64,000 nt of DNA. Source: Sepioteuthis lessoniana (lineage: Eukaryota > Mollusca > Cephalopoda > Myopsida > Loliginidae). This document shows positions 32,996 through 42,695 of the stretch, piece by piece. The stretch spans positions 30,002,046-30,066,045 of the forward strand of contig OY757904.1 of the NCBI GenBank assembly GCA_963585895.1, in the 5' to 3' direction. The translations under genes and the position numbers were made by a program. Within the stretch, counting starts at the first letter, position 1. Each line of letters begins with the position of its first letter. The notes below the pieces were generated by a model. The model did no database searches. It saw nothing but the letters and a program-made list of their open reading frames with translations, and had not been told where the DNA came from.

Positions 32996-34455
32996 CAACA
33001 CTAGAAAATCAGAATCGTAAAAATTAGGTTAAATTCTTCTGGTAACCTCACCAGAAAATATATGCATAGACATTCACCGAATAGCAACCAAAGATTTTTT
33101 TAGAACATTCATTTTGAAGGATGGGGAACAGACCGGCGAGGGTTGGTATTTGTAGCAGATGACAAATGGTAACCCTTCGTGTCCTAAATGAACTCCATAG
33201 CATGACCTTGCTATAGAGTTAGACATCCGATTTAATGGAGTCTTATTTCTGATCTAGTTTAGCTGTTTGTGCTAATGCCAACTCGAAATCAAATAATATA
33301 ACTGTAGCACATTCACGAAAGAGTTGTAGTGACTGCTTTTGATACTCTCTAATTTGTAGTAAGGAAATAAGATCAGCAAAACGCTACAGGCTTTTTTAGA
33401 AATAAGCCCTTACTTATTAAACATCTGTGGAACAATTCGGGTTGAACAGTACGCATTTCTCCTGCTCAAGTACTTTCAAATTAGCTGTGGCACTTCAGGC
33501 AGACAGAGACATTATTTCTCATATGAAAAACAAATGGCTAAAAAGAAGTCTTTAGAAAGTGTAATCCGTGTACAATTTGTTATCTCCCCATCCAACAAAC
33601 TCAATAATGTGTGAGTGATTTCATTAGTTCTTATTATTGTGATTATTTTGAAGTCTACAGGATAATTTTACAAGAAACATAATTGTTTTTGACATAATTG
33701 AAAATAAACTACCTTCCTTACAACATTGACATTAAATTACACACTTCGCCCGTATTGTTTTCTTTTTTTTATTTCTTACATTATAAATTGGCAAAATCAA
33801 ATATTGGCATGAAGTGTAGTTTAGTTTGAATAAGCTCTAACCATTAAACAGTGTGAAAATATAACGTGAGTCTTTTGAGTTGAGTAATCTATAGTAACCC
33901 CAGGGGTCATCAGAATCCATGTGTGTGTATGGATTAAAAAGTTATGTGATCAGAGGACGCGAAGAAAGTATATTTAACATTTAGTTAGTGAAAAGTGCTT
34001 GACTGAAGAGGTCGAGAATTCAATCTTTGCTCACATTTTACCCGCAAGGTTTCAGCGGGTGATAGAGTGTCGGTGATAATAAAGTAATGTGCATAATAAG
34101 AAAACTGTGTCCACGTTGTTTATTATCCCAGCACTGAACAGACAGAAAGACACAGTGTGATACATGGTGACATGAACAAAAACGAAGACGGCAGCTGACA
34201 TGAAAATGAAAGAAAAGATACAAAGCAAGACGATGATTAAACGACTTTGAAGCTTGGAACTGAGCGACCGACTAGATGATCGAGTAAGAATTAGTTATGT
34301 AACGTCTATCGTAAACACCGAAATGGATATACCCGAAACGTGGTTTGCAACAAACTTAAAATTACTTGAAATTGTATGACATACAGAGATTTTGGATTAG
34401 GACTTGCTAAAAATCAACAATGCTATTTTGTAAATAAAGTCAATTTTCTCTCTGG

Positions 34456-34457
<2 letters not shown>
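32996..34457. other. No recognised feature
   Basis: Unassigned sequence of ordinary composition with no array, SINE or coding remnant that I can support. Confidence 0.3.

Positions 34458-34503
<46 letters not shown>
34458..34503. repeat. TA microsatellite at a PLE end
   Basis: A (TA)n run of about 46 bases lies against the outer end of PLE copy P4. Confidence 0.9.
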
Positions 34504-34504
<1 letters not shown>

Positions 34505-34508
<4 letters not shown>

Positions 34509-36092
34509 ATACTTAGTCCAGTTAAACCGGAGTTAGGAGTAATTCCATCAGGACAAGAAAATATTCGTGAATATTTAGATCTTCCTGGTAAAGAGCTCAA
34601 TGTATCAATTATACAGAGCAATATTTTCATTAAGAAAAAACAACGAAACCAATCACAAAGGATTATAAATTTATTTCAATCCTGTTACGCATTTTTGAAA
34701 TTTTCAAAAACACGAAAAAAAAATTAACAGGACTTCATCAGATCAATTAGATAAAAAAACTGGAGTAGACACATGAGAGTGGGAGGGGATAGAAAAGTGA
34801 GAGGGGATAGAAGAGGGGTGAAGAGTTATCTCTTCATTGAGCCCACTTCCGTTTTAAATTTAAATTTACGGTTGGCAATGTAGTACATTTATTTTAAAAC
34901 AATTTTTTTAAAAAAATTTTTTCTATAGACTTAAATTACAGATATTTCTAATTAGATTTAAATTTTAATTAATAATCTCACGTAAAGATGCAGTAATAGA
35001 TATATTAAAACAAAAACAAATATTTAATTTACTTAAATATTTTAAAATTTCAAAAATTTCAAAATATCAGTCACATTTTTTATGCTTAGTACATATATAT
35101 TATATGCTATTTCATAATTTTCTATCTAATAATTTATTATAATTATTCTAAAAATTAAACCTCATTCTCAAATAAATTTATGCTTTATAAAAAAATTTTT
35201 TTACTTAATTATTTATAGTTTAAATTTGGCCCTATGTCTACACCTGGCTATTAGTTCATTTCTCTTATTTAGTAAAATTTTTGGCTCAGGAAAAAGCAAA
35301 ATGTGGATCTTTTCTTCAAGACATAGATTGCACCTACTATCGAAAGATTTTGGGGTACTAGATCTTTTCAATATGGACCATTGAATGTCAGGGGTTAACC
35401 CTTTATTTTTTAATCCCCAATAATGTTTTGATAGAGCAGTTTGATTTTTTTGATGCTCATGGGAAAAGGAATATTTATGATTTCCATATCTAATCTTGAA
35501 ATTAGTAGAAGAAACGCCAATATAATATTTCTTATCACTTATGTCCTCTTTTGGATAAATAATAGCTTGGTATACTACATTATCTAAACTACACAAACCA
35601 TTCATTGGACAATCACTTTGAGATTTACAATTACATTCTATTTTTTTACTATTAATGTTATTATTATTTACTTGGTTATGAAATTTATTAATTAATTTAT
35701 TATTATGGCTATTTATTATTTGAGAAATATTATTAGTGCAAGAATAACTTATTTTCAAGGTTTTCCTATTAAATATTTTATGCAATATATTATCTTGTTT
35801 AAAATGTTTATCTATCAGTCTCAAAAAATATTTACCTACATCTATATTGGCTAGTTTACAAAAAGGGGGGTTAAACCATATAATTTTCCTTTTTCTATTT
35901 TTTTGAACATAATTATTATTTTCTTTAGTAAATTCAGTTGTTATATTTTGTTTTAAATACCTAAAATCCTCATTAAAACCACTATTTTTAAGGGCTTCTA
36001 TATATCTTTTACTACTCTCTTTGAAAATCTTTTCATTTGCAGATAGCTTACCTATTCTTAAATTTACTGCTTTTGGGATTTGCTTGATTATA
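34505..36092 (-). mobile_element. Penelope-like element copy P4, left arm of the palindrome
   Basis: A 5'-truncated PLE on the minus strand. It starts at the palindrome centre inside coding sequence, carries the endonuclease frame (stop at 35213), an AT-rich 3' untranslated part, the hammerhead segment (about 34750-34655) and the outer terminal segment (TTGAGCTCTTTACCAGGAA to CTCCGGTTTAACTGGAC). That outer segment (34505-34627) is not mirrored in the right arm, so P4 has the more complete terminus. The upstream RT core is missing. Confidence 0.85.
34655..34750 (-). ncRNA. Candidate hammerhead ribozyme HHR3 (left arm)
   Basis: The minus strand reads CUGAUGA (34741-34735), AGUCCUGUUA pairing with UAACAGGAUU as stem II, GAAA, UA-AAUU-UA, UA and AUC. 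The core is intact. Stem I next to the core is only GAU/AUC, with weaker pairing beyond. The stem II loop contains UUUUUGAAA/UUUCAAAAA, which can form a further hairpin. It is the mirror image of HHR4. Confidence 0.75.
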
Positions 36093-36100
36093 TTTTTATA
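35213..36100 (-). CDS. PLE C-terminal RT region plus GIY-YIG endonuclease (left arm), 5' truncated
   Basis: The frame is open from the palindrome centre to a stop at 35213, about 295 codons, with no ATG near its start, so it is the truncated end of a longer PLE protein. The first part (IPKAVNLRIGKLSANEKIF, then KRKIIWFNPPFCKLAN) is the region after the reverse transcriptase core of Penelope-like elements. Numbering from the LRLIDKHF segment (35824), a cysteine cluster lies at C64, C66, C72 and C78. The GIY-YIG core follows: VVYQA near 83-87, YYIG at 100-103, R112 and H116, and the likely catalytic glutamate in CLEEK near 170. The end has NKRNE and RCRH. The domain would nick DNA for retrotransposition. 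The RT core is missing, so it cannot act alone. The right arm encodes the same residues. Confidence 0.85.
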   Translation of the reverse strand, partial: YKNIIKQIPKAVNLRIGKLSANEKIFKESSKRYIEALKNSGFNEDFRYLKQNITTEFTKENNNYVQKNRKRKIIWFNPPFCKLANIDVGKYFLRLIDKHFKQDNILHKIFNRKTLKISYSCTNNISQIINSHNNKLINKFHNQVNNNNINSKKIECNCKSQSDCPMNGLCSLDNVVYQAIIYPKEDISDKKYYIGVSSTNFKIRYGNHKYSFSHEHQKNQTALSKHYWGLKNKGLTPDIQWSILKRSSTPKSFDSRCNLCLEEKIHILLFPEPKILLNKRNELIARCRHRAKFKL

Positions 36101-36990
36101 TTATATTTTTTATAATCAAGCAAATCCCAAAAGCAGTAAATTTAAGAATAGGTAAGCTATCTGCAAATGAAAAGATTTTCAAAGAGAGTAGTAAAAGATA
36201 TATAGAAGCCCTTAAAAATAGTGGTTTTAATGAGGATTTTAGGTATTTAAAACAAAATATAACAACTGAATTTACTAAAGAAAATAATAATTATGTTCAA
36301 AAAAATAGAAAAAGGAAAATTATATGGTTTAACCCCCCTTTTTGTAAACTAGCCAATATAGATGTAGGTAAATATTTTTTGAGACTGATAGATAAACATT
36401 TTAAACAAGATAATATATTGCATAAAATATTTAATAGGAAAACCTTGAAAATAAGTTATTCTTGCACTAATAATATTTCTCAAATAATAAATAGCCATAA
36501 TAATAAATTAATTAATAAATTTCATAACCAAGTAAATAATAATAACATTAATAGTAAAAAAATAGAATGTAATTGTAAATCTCAAAGTGATTGTCCAATG
36601 AATGGTTTGTGTAGTTTAGATAATGTAGTATACCAAGCTATTATTTATCCAAAAGAGGACATAAGTGATAAGAAATATTATATTGGCGTTTCTTCTACTA
36701 ATTTCAAGATTAGATATGGAAATCATAAATATTCCTTTTCCCATGAGCATCAAAAAAATCAAACTGCTCTATCAAAACATTATTGGGGATTAAAAAATAA
36801 AGGGTTAACCCCTGACATTCAATGGTCCATATTGAAAAGATCTAGTACCCCAAAATCTTTCGATAGTAGGTGCAATCTATGTCTTGAAGAAAAGATCCAC
36901 ATTTTGCTTTTTCCTGAGCCAAAAATTTTACTAAATAAGAGAAATGAACTAATAGCCAGGTGTAGACATAGGGCCAAATTTAAACTATAA
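36088..36990 (+). CDS. PLE C-terminal RT region plus GIY-YIG endonuclease (right arm), 5' truncated
   Basis: This is the mirror copy of the left-arm frame, open from 36088 (just after a stop at 36085-36087) to the stop at 36990. Its first dozen codons come from the AT-only spacer and differ from those of the left arm. From IIKQIPKAV onward the residues are the same. It has the post-RT block with WFNPPF, the Cys cluster CNCKSQSDCPMNGLC, the YIG and R...H motifs of GIY-YIG nucleases, and the C-terminal NKRNELIARCRH. The two frames overlap by 13 bases across the palindrome centre on opposite strands. The absence of stops suggests recent origin. Expression is not indicated by any promoter I can see. 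Confidence 0.85.
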   Translation, partial: LYFYIIFFIIKQIPKAVNLRIGKLSANEKIFKESSKRYIEALKNSGFNEDFRYLKQNITTEFTKENNNYVQKNRKRKIIWFNPPFCKLANIDVGKYFLRLIDKHFKQDNILHKIFNRKTLKISYSCTNNISQIINSHNNKLINKFHNQVNNNNINSKKIECNCKSQSDCPMNGLCSLDNVVYQAIIYPKEDISDKKYYIGVSSTNFKIRYGNHKYSFSHEHQKNQTALSKHYWGLKNKGLTPDIQWSILKRSSTPKSFDSRCNLCLEEKIHILLFPEPKILLNKRNELIARCRHRAKFKL

Positions 36991-37575
36991 ATAATTAAGT
37001 AAAAAAATTTTTTTATAAAGCATAAATTTATTTGAGAATGAGGTTTAATTTTTAGAATAATTATAATAAATTATTAGATAGAAAATTATGAAATAGCATA
37101 TAATATATATGTACTAAGCATAAAAAATGTGACTGATATTTTGAAATTTTTGAAATTTTAAAATATTTAAGTAAATTAAATATTTGTTTTTGTTTTAATA
37201 TATCTATTACTGCATCTTTACGTGAGATTATTAATTAAAATTTAAATCTAATTAGAAATATCTGTAATTTAAGTCTATAGAAAAAATTTTTTTAAAAAAA
37301 TTGTTTTAAAATAAATGTACTACATTGCCAACCGTAAATTTAAATTTAAAACGGAAGTGGGCTCAATGAAGAGATAACTCTTCACCCCTCTTCTATCCCC
37401 TCTCACTTTTCTATCCCCTCCCACTCTCATGTGTCTACTCCAGTTTTTTTATCTAATTGATCTGATGAAGTCCTGTTAATTTTTTTTCGTGTTTTTGAAA
37501 ATTTCAAAAATGCGTAACAGGATTGAAATAAATTTATAATCCTTTGTGATTGGTTTCGTTGTTTTTTCTTAATGT
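36111..37575 (+). mobile_element. Penelope-like element copy P5, right arm of the palindrome
   Basis: The plus-strand copy runs from the palindrome centre through the endonuclease frame, the AT-rich 3' part and the hammerhead segment. It stops at GTTTTTTCTTAATG, where a (TA)n array begins (about 37578-37600). It lacks the outer terminal segment seen in P4. This shorter end point (CTTAA or CTTTAAAG next to TA) is shared with P2 and P6. Confidence 0.85.
37452..37550 (+). ncRNA. Candidate hammerhead ribozyme HHR4 (right arm)
   Basis: CUGAUGA at 37462-37468, stem II AGUCCUGUUA with UAACAGGAUU, GAAA at 37525-37528, a UA-AAUU-UA stem III and a predicted cut after 37538. Stem I pairs GAU with AUC directly at the core. 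If transcribed across the whole palindrome, HHR3 and HHR4 lie on opposite strands, so only one would be read from each transcript. Confidence 0.75.
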
Positions 37576-37600
37576 GTATATATATATATATATATATATT

Positions 37601-38424
37601 CATCATACAACGTGTGAAAGCACGTGCGATACCCTAGCCTCATCAGCCGCCAACCACGTTGATAACACAGTTTCGGTAGCTTAAGGCGGTACTGCCACTC
37701 CTGGCGCTACCGGGCAGCTTTTGCCACCGGATAGAGTATTTAAAAGAAATATATATCTATGCATACACAAGATCAACTATAAGCGGACATTACATTGGAT
37801 GTTCGTTCATGTTCATTTTGGTGCAGTTTGTGATTTAAAAATGCGTTTACTTACGACCGTTAGATGCCATAGCAACCGTTTCTTAATTTTGTGTAAGTAT
37901 ACGAGAAAGGTGGTTCCGCGTGTATAACATTCATGTTGAAATCCTTTCTATACCCGTTATCTATTCGGTTCGTTTTCTTTCATTTATGCATTACTGCCCA
38001 AAAGCACTCGAGACAAACGTCATATATAATTCTGCTGAAAGATTTTATATATATATATATAGAGAGAGAGAGGGGGGAATTGGTGATTTCTACGTATCTA
38101 AAATAAAACCATTAGTCTCCACTTAAATGATGAACGCTCTCATTCAAAATATTCATTAATCAAAGAAAACATCTCATTAACTATTGTGTGATCGTAACTA
38201 CATCCTCGTCAATGACCAATGAAAATCAAAGGTACGTGTATTTGGGTTTTAACATTCGAGATTCTGGACAATAAACTCCATTGTCTTAATCTGAAGGCAG
38301 CATTTTTTGTTTCACCGTGAACTAATGCTAGAGCTAATACTCTTGAGAGAGATGTGAATGATATTTTCTCCCTCTAGCAATGGGAAAATCGTTAGAAATA
38401 TTGGTGTCGTTCGATTTACTTAAG
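37601..38424. other. Unassigned sequence
   Basis: The first 140 bases are more GC-rich (GTGAAAGCACGTGCGATACC, CTGGCGCTACCGGGCAGC) and may be part of an unnamed element. A TA/GA array lies at about 38045-38073. No gene is recognised. Confidence 0.35.
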
Positions 38425-38500
38425 CAAAGAGTCAGGGAGAAAAATTCAAACCAGATTTACTCCGCTCAAAAATTGACCTTGTGTCGCTAAGTATCATTGG
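38425..38500 (+). mobile_element. SINE-C body fragment
   Basis: CAAACCAGATTTACTCCGCT and CAAAAATTGACCTTGTGTCG are the reverse of GAGCGGAGTTTAACAGG and ACACGAGGTCAATTTTT in the SINE-C copy at 28796-28960. Only about 75 bases remain. Confidence 0.5.
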
Positions 38501-38708
38501 TGAAGGAATTGGCTAAATACATACACAGCCTTCATCGTCAGCTGTGACATCATGCTCAGGAATAGGAAAAGGCTTATAGAAAAAACTCTCAGATCTAAGG
38601 CCTTGTCTTTTATCTTTAATGAAATATCCCTAGAAGTAAACCTGTCGCTTAAATATACCATATATATATATATATATATATATCTTTAAGAAAAAACAAA
38701 ACCGGTCA

Positions 38709-38808
38709 CATTAGGATTATAAATTTATGTCCATCCTGTTATGTGTTCTTGATAAAATTTTTAAAAAACACGAAAAAAAATTATCTGTACTTCTTTAGAC
38801 CTAATGGA
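38709..38808 (-). pseudogene. Degenerate hammerhead ribozyme HHR5
   Basis: The layout is that of HHR1, but the first box reads CUAAAGA instead of CUGANGA and the second reads GACA instead of GAAA. Stem I (CAUUAGGU with AUCCUAAUG) is still well paired. Both core changes should abolish cleavage. Confidence 0.7.
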
Positions 38809-39015
38809 TAAAATAAATTAGAATAGACACAGGAAAGGCGAGTGGGAAGGGGATAGAAGAGGGGTGAAGAGTTATCTTCTCATTTAGCCCACTTCCGGTT
38901 TTTTTATCCATAATATTCTCTTTTGGGTGAATAATTCCTTGATATACTACATTATTTCAGTTACATAATCCATTCATAGGACAATCATTTCGAGTTTTAC
39001 AATTACATACGTTTT

Positions 39016-39025
39016 GTTTACTATA

Positions 39026-39085
<60 letters not shown>
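39016..39085. repeat. AAT trinucleotide array inside PLE copy P6
   Basis: About 23 TTA units lie where the intact PLE encodes a short run of asparagines (VNNNNIN). The array appears to have grown from those AAT codons. Confidence 0.85.
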
Positions 39086-39387
39086 TGTTCGGTCCTGAAA
39101 TTCCTTAATTATCAATTTCTTATGTTTATTGATTATTTGAAAAAATATTTTTCGTGCAGGAGTAACTAATTTTTAACCTTTTTCTATTAAATATTTTATG
39201 TAGTATATTATCATGTTTAAAGTACTTATCGATCAGTTTCAAAAAATATTTACCTATATTTATACAAACTAATCTACAAAAAGGCGGTTGGTTAAACCAT
39301 ATAATTTTTTCTTTTTCGATTTTTATGATCATACTTCTTTTTTTTCTTTATTATTATCATTGGGTATATTTTCTCCTTGATACGTAA

Positions 39388-39404
39388 CACACACACACAC
39401 ACAC

Positions 39405-39474
<70 letters not shown>
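39388..39474. repeat. CA/TA compound microsatellite
   Basis: (CA)n at about 39388-39406 followed by (TA)n to about 39474. Confidence 0.9.
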
Positions 39475-39477
<3 letters not shown>

Positions 39478-40082
39478 GTGTACTTCGGCAGCAAGTCATT
39501 GTTTAAACAGGCTTTGTTAAAGACCACGGATTTTTTTAAGTTGTGATCTTCGTGTATTGATGTTCAAATATTTTTGTTGTATTTCGTACGTTGGGATCAA
39601 GATAATAGAGAAAATGTCCCATGTTTCTTTTTTACTCACACGCTTTCAATCATGTCTGTGATCATCCTCCGGGAAACTATTGGTTTTGGTGTTTGTTTGG
39701 TGTGAGTTTTATTTATTTGGAAGTAATTTTTTTATGCGATTGGTCAATTCAGTAAGGAAAGCTGCTACGGCTAGTTATTACATATGTTTAGTATATTGAT
39801 ACCAGTGTTAAATGCTATTTTGTTTGGTAGGTATTTTATTTTTAATTAATATTACCTCAAGAATGTGTTGGCAATTTTTATTGTTATATTTATTGAAGGT
39901 TCTTTCTTTTTCAATGAGGATCTTTCGTATGACGAAGGATGTGAATTTTTCGGTGTTATTGATATGTATTGCTATTAGATGTTTTATGGCTTGTGTTGAG
40001 AAGTAGTCCGTATGAGAAGTGATATATATATCACTTCTCATACGGACTACTCATATATATATATATGAGAGGTATGTTATCA
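39475..40082. other. Unassigned sequence with a perfect 50-bp palindrome
   Basis: Weakly coding-like frames exist on both strands (39808-40041 minus, 39812-40006 plus) without a motif I can name. At 40002-40051 two 25-bp arms beginning AGTAGTCCGTATGAGAAGTG form a perfect palindrome with no spacer. A short TA run follows. Confidence 0.6.
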
Positions 40083-40635
40083 TCATTATCATCATGTCGT
40101 GCCGCCAGCACGGATATCCCTGAGCCTCTCTCGCCACTTCTCCCTATTATTCATAGCCTCTGGCAGGTCTTCAGGGTTATATCCTGTGTCCTCACATAGC
40201 TGCTGTATGTATGTTCGAGCTGGTCGTCCTGCTTTTGCTTGGCCATATGCGGGGGTCCATAGGAGTACATCACTTATGAGCTCGTCCTTGCTTCTCCAGC
40301 AGTGTCCTGCGTGTCTGGTTCGTCTAACTTGTATAGTTTTCGTGATGGGAGGCAAGTGACCATACAGTTGGTGTCTTTTGGGGTGTTGTCACCAGGACTT
40401 GTTCAATATTGCTCTCAGCATTCTTGTGGAATTGCCCTCTAGTTTCTTTTCCAGCCCTTTTGTTAGTGTCCATGTAGTGCATCCATATAGCAGTATCGAT
40501 ACAACCGCTGCCCGGAAGAAACTGCGTTTCATTTTATCGGTCAGGTCTGATTTCCATATGATCGAGAGCCTATCGATATTTGTCCATGCTTTCGTTAGTC
40601 GTGTGTCGATGTCTTTTTCGGTTGATGAGACGCTA
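40083..40635 (-). pseudogene. RTE-like LINE copy L4, 5' truncated
   Basis: The minus strand encodes the C-terminal part of the LINE protein in well-preserved pieces: SSVSSTEKDIDTRLTKAWTN, IIWKSDLTDKMKRSFFRAA, MLRAILNKSW, then after one frame change IQVRRTRHAGHCWRSKDELI, SDVLLWTPAYGQAKAGRPAR and NNREKWRERLRDIRAGG. It ends in a tail made of ATG/ATA trinucleotides at about 40090-40083. It is the youngest-looking copy of this family here, but is still frameshifted and truncated. Confidence 0.85.
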
Positions 40636-41796
40636 CTTCCCAAATACTATAATCCTTTATTATAACTTTTAAAAATATTATAATAATGCTCATCGCAAGA
40701 AGCATTATGTATTATTTAAAACATTTTTTCCCGCAGTCAATGTATTTTAAGTCATTTGAATAGGAAGATCTACATGTAAAATTTTTAATTTTTAAATTTT
40801 AAAAATCCAAAAGCTATTTTTACTTCTAACACTTTGGATCTCAAATTATAGAGTTGAACTTCTTTAAAATCCATAAAATCCCTGATTATTCTATATAAAA
40901 TCGATAAATTCCTTGATTATTCTCACGGATGATAAAGTATTCTCTGGAAGAAATTTTTAACCGTTTTTATATGAGAATGAACAAAATTATGTACTCATTT
41001 AAGATGACAAGGAAAAAAATCAACATTTTTTTAATAGAACGTTGTGTTATTCTTAAGAAAAAATGTAAGGGTATGTGTGTGGCTGTGAGGTTTTTATTTA
41101 TACATATAGAATTCCGAAGCATTTTGACTATTGCAATTTCCAGCTCCACTTATAATGAAGATTAATGATGTTTGTGAGGTCTGCTTTGCAAAAAAACTCT
41201 TTATACTCATTTTATTTCTTGATATAACGGAAATAACCACAACATTATAATTAGTATATTTCTCTCTTTCCTATACAGAAACATCGTAATCACTACTGAC
41301 TAATACCGCGATTGAAAGCCAATGGATTCACGAGTTGTTCTAGTCAGCATTAATGTTATATAATAACTAACACAATTGAAAACACTTAAAGTAGAAATGA
41401 TTGTTTTGCTTTGGAGTATAACAGATTTGAAAGGAAAATTATCAAACCATTCTATCTTTCAAAGTAACCTGTTATGATTCATTTGGAATCAAAAATGTAA
41501 ATGAGTTATGTGATTCAAGGGTTGGCTTTAGTGATACAATCAACTGACAATCAAATTTTGATTAATATGATGAGGGTAAATGGAATGATTGGTTGGAAGT
41601 TTTGAAATGAAATTTCAAGAGAGCCGAATGCTGTTTAAAGACCCATACATTAGCAATATGACCTCGTATAGGTTACTGTTCACAATCTAGAATCCACTGA
41701 CTAGACATGGGAATTATTGGGTAATACTCAGATGGAAAGGCATCAGAAGAGTGTCAAATCTAATTCTAAAAAAAATGGGAAAAATGTAGTTATTGG
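40636..41796. other. No recognised feature
   Basis: AT-rich unassigned sequence. A 78-codon plus-strand frame (40929-41165) has biased, lysine- and isoleucine-rich composition and no motif. Confidence 0.3.
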
Positions 41797-41900
41797 CAGT
41801 GATTGGAAAAATTAGGATTAACTAGTTTATTAGAAAGAAGAACAGAAGCTGATTTAATTGTAACTTTTGAAATTGTCAAAGGAATTTTTTATTATGGTGG
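41797..41900 (+). pseudogene. Fragment of a different LINE C-terminus
   Basis: The plus strand shows LEKLGLTSL-like wording, then RRTEADLIVTFEIVKGIF with small disruptions. This resembles the C-terminal block (LGL-x-SL-x-x-RR-x-x-x-DLI-x-x-(F/Y)-K-I) common in CR1, L2 and jockey-related LINEs and in some unrelated reverse transcriptase tails. Flanking sequence to about 42230 may belong to it, but I cannot confirm this. Confidence 0.4.
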
Positions 41901-42440
41901 TTGATCTTTTTTTAAATATTTCTCCTCAATATGGAAATTTAATATCAAGGTATAATTCAAAAATTAAGTTTATCAAGCAATTGGATTTTTTTTGATGGTA
42001 AAGAATGGTAATTTTTTTTATTAAACTGCCTTATAAGATTAAGAACATTAATATCGTAAAAATCTTAGGATTGAATTGGATAAATTCAGTAATAGTGTTT
42101 ACAAAATATATATTAAGTGGAACTATTGGAGGAAATAGTTTACCAAATTTCATAGATATTGTATTCGCAAAGCATATACTTGGTGCAAATATTTTTCTTT
42201 CAAAAGTTGATGTGAGAAGATGGTAAAAATGGAGTGGTCAAAGGAAGAATATAAAACAAAGAAACAAATTAATGAATAAATACCAGCCCTACCAAATTGC
42301 ATTAAGTTTATTTTTACAAAATTATTTAGTCAGATATATCAAATTATATATGACAAAGAAAGAATGTCATGACAGAAAAGTTTTACTCATCAAACTACCA
42401 TGTTATCTTTTTTATTTAAGTCTCCTAAGTAAAAAATAAT
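41901..42440. other. Unassigned AT-rich sequence
   Basis: It may hold the 3' end of the LINE fragment just before it. No tail or repeat boundary is visible. Confidence 0.3.
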
Positions 42441-42695
42441 GTTGGTGACCGTAGTCGAGGGTGACTTGAAGGTTCCCTTCTCAATACATATTACAACACA
42501 GTGTAAAAGAGAGCACTGCTCCTTTCCCTTGATTGGTCAACTTTAACCTTGATCCGTAACTTATATTTCAGAGTGTTAAGCCAGGAGATATCAAATACCA
42601 TTTTTGAGCCTTTCGTATAGCTCGAGCTGGAATTGGACCCCAGTCTCCCAGACCATCGGCAAACACACTATCCACCCGATCAATGGGTCGGTAGT
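42441..42695 (-). mobile_element. SINE-A copy 4
   Basis: On the minus strand the head has GTGGATAGTGTGTTTGCCGA and GGTCCAATTCCAGC in the box positions. The body shows CTTAACACTCTGAAATATAA, and the end has GGAACCTTCAAGTCACCCTC and GACTACGGTCACCAAC, matching copies 1-3. Confidence 0.75.

Larger units (their letters stand above)
34628..37574. repeat. 2.95-kb near-perfect palindrome of two PLE copies
   Basis: The left arm 34628-36092 and right arm 36111-37574 are reverse complements around an 18-base AT-only spacer (36093-36110). The encoded 203-residue endonuclease segments are identical and coincide when positions are reflected about 36101.5. The one difference I found is an A run near 34715-34723 (nine A) against eight T near 37490-37497, which shifts the outer symmetry by one base. 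I checked stretches across the arms by eye, not every base. Near-identity argues for one inverted duplication event rather than two insertions. Confidence 0.9.
38683..39370 (-). pseudogene. Decayed PLE copy P6 with terminal segment
   Basis: On the minus strand, the post-RT block (WFNQPPFCRL), LIDKYFKHDNILHKIFNRKR and SYSCTKN (39332-39140) correspond to the intact frame at 36088-36990. The asparagine-rich linker has become an AAT array (about 39016-39085). It is followed by remnants of the Cys cluster, then a jump over most of the GIY-YIG domain to the terminal segment with CATTAGGT, ACAGGATGGACATAAATTTA and CCGGTTTTGTTTTTTC. It abuts (TA)n at about 38659-38682. The nuclease core is deleted, so it is dead. 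Confidence 0.8.

Noticed and set aside
32508..32996. Overlapping frames of 112 and 119 codons on opposite strands
   Set aside because: They lie inside a solo LTR, which is regulatory rather than coding. The openness comes from higher GC content.
35213..36990. Two host endonuclease genes in divergent orientation
   Set aside because: The sequence has the post-RT block, Cys cluster and GIY-YIG features of Penelope-like elements, lies in a palindrome and lacks start codons.
37600..37660. Extra hammerhead on the minus strand (CTGATGAGGC)
   Set aside because: No GAAA box or matching stem follows at a suitable distance.
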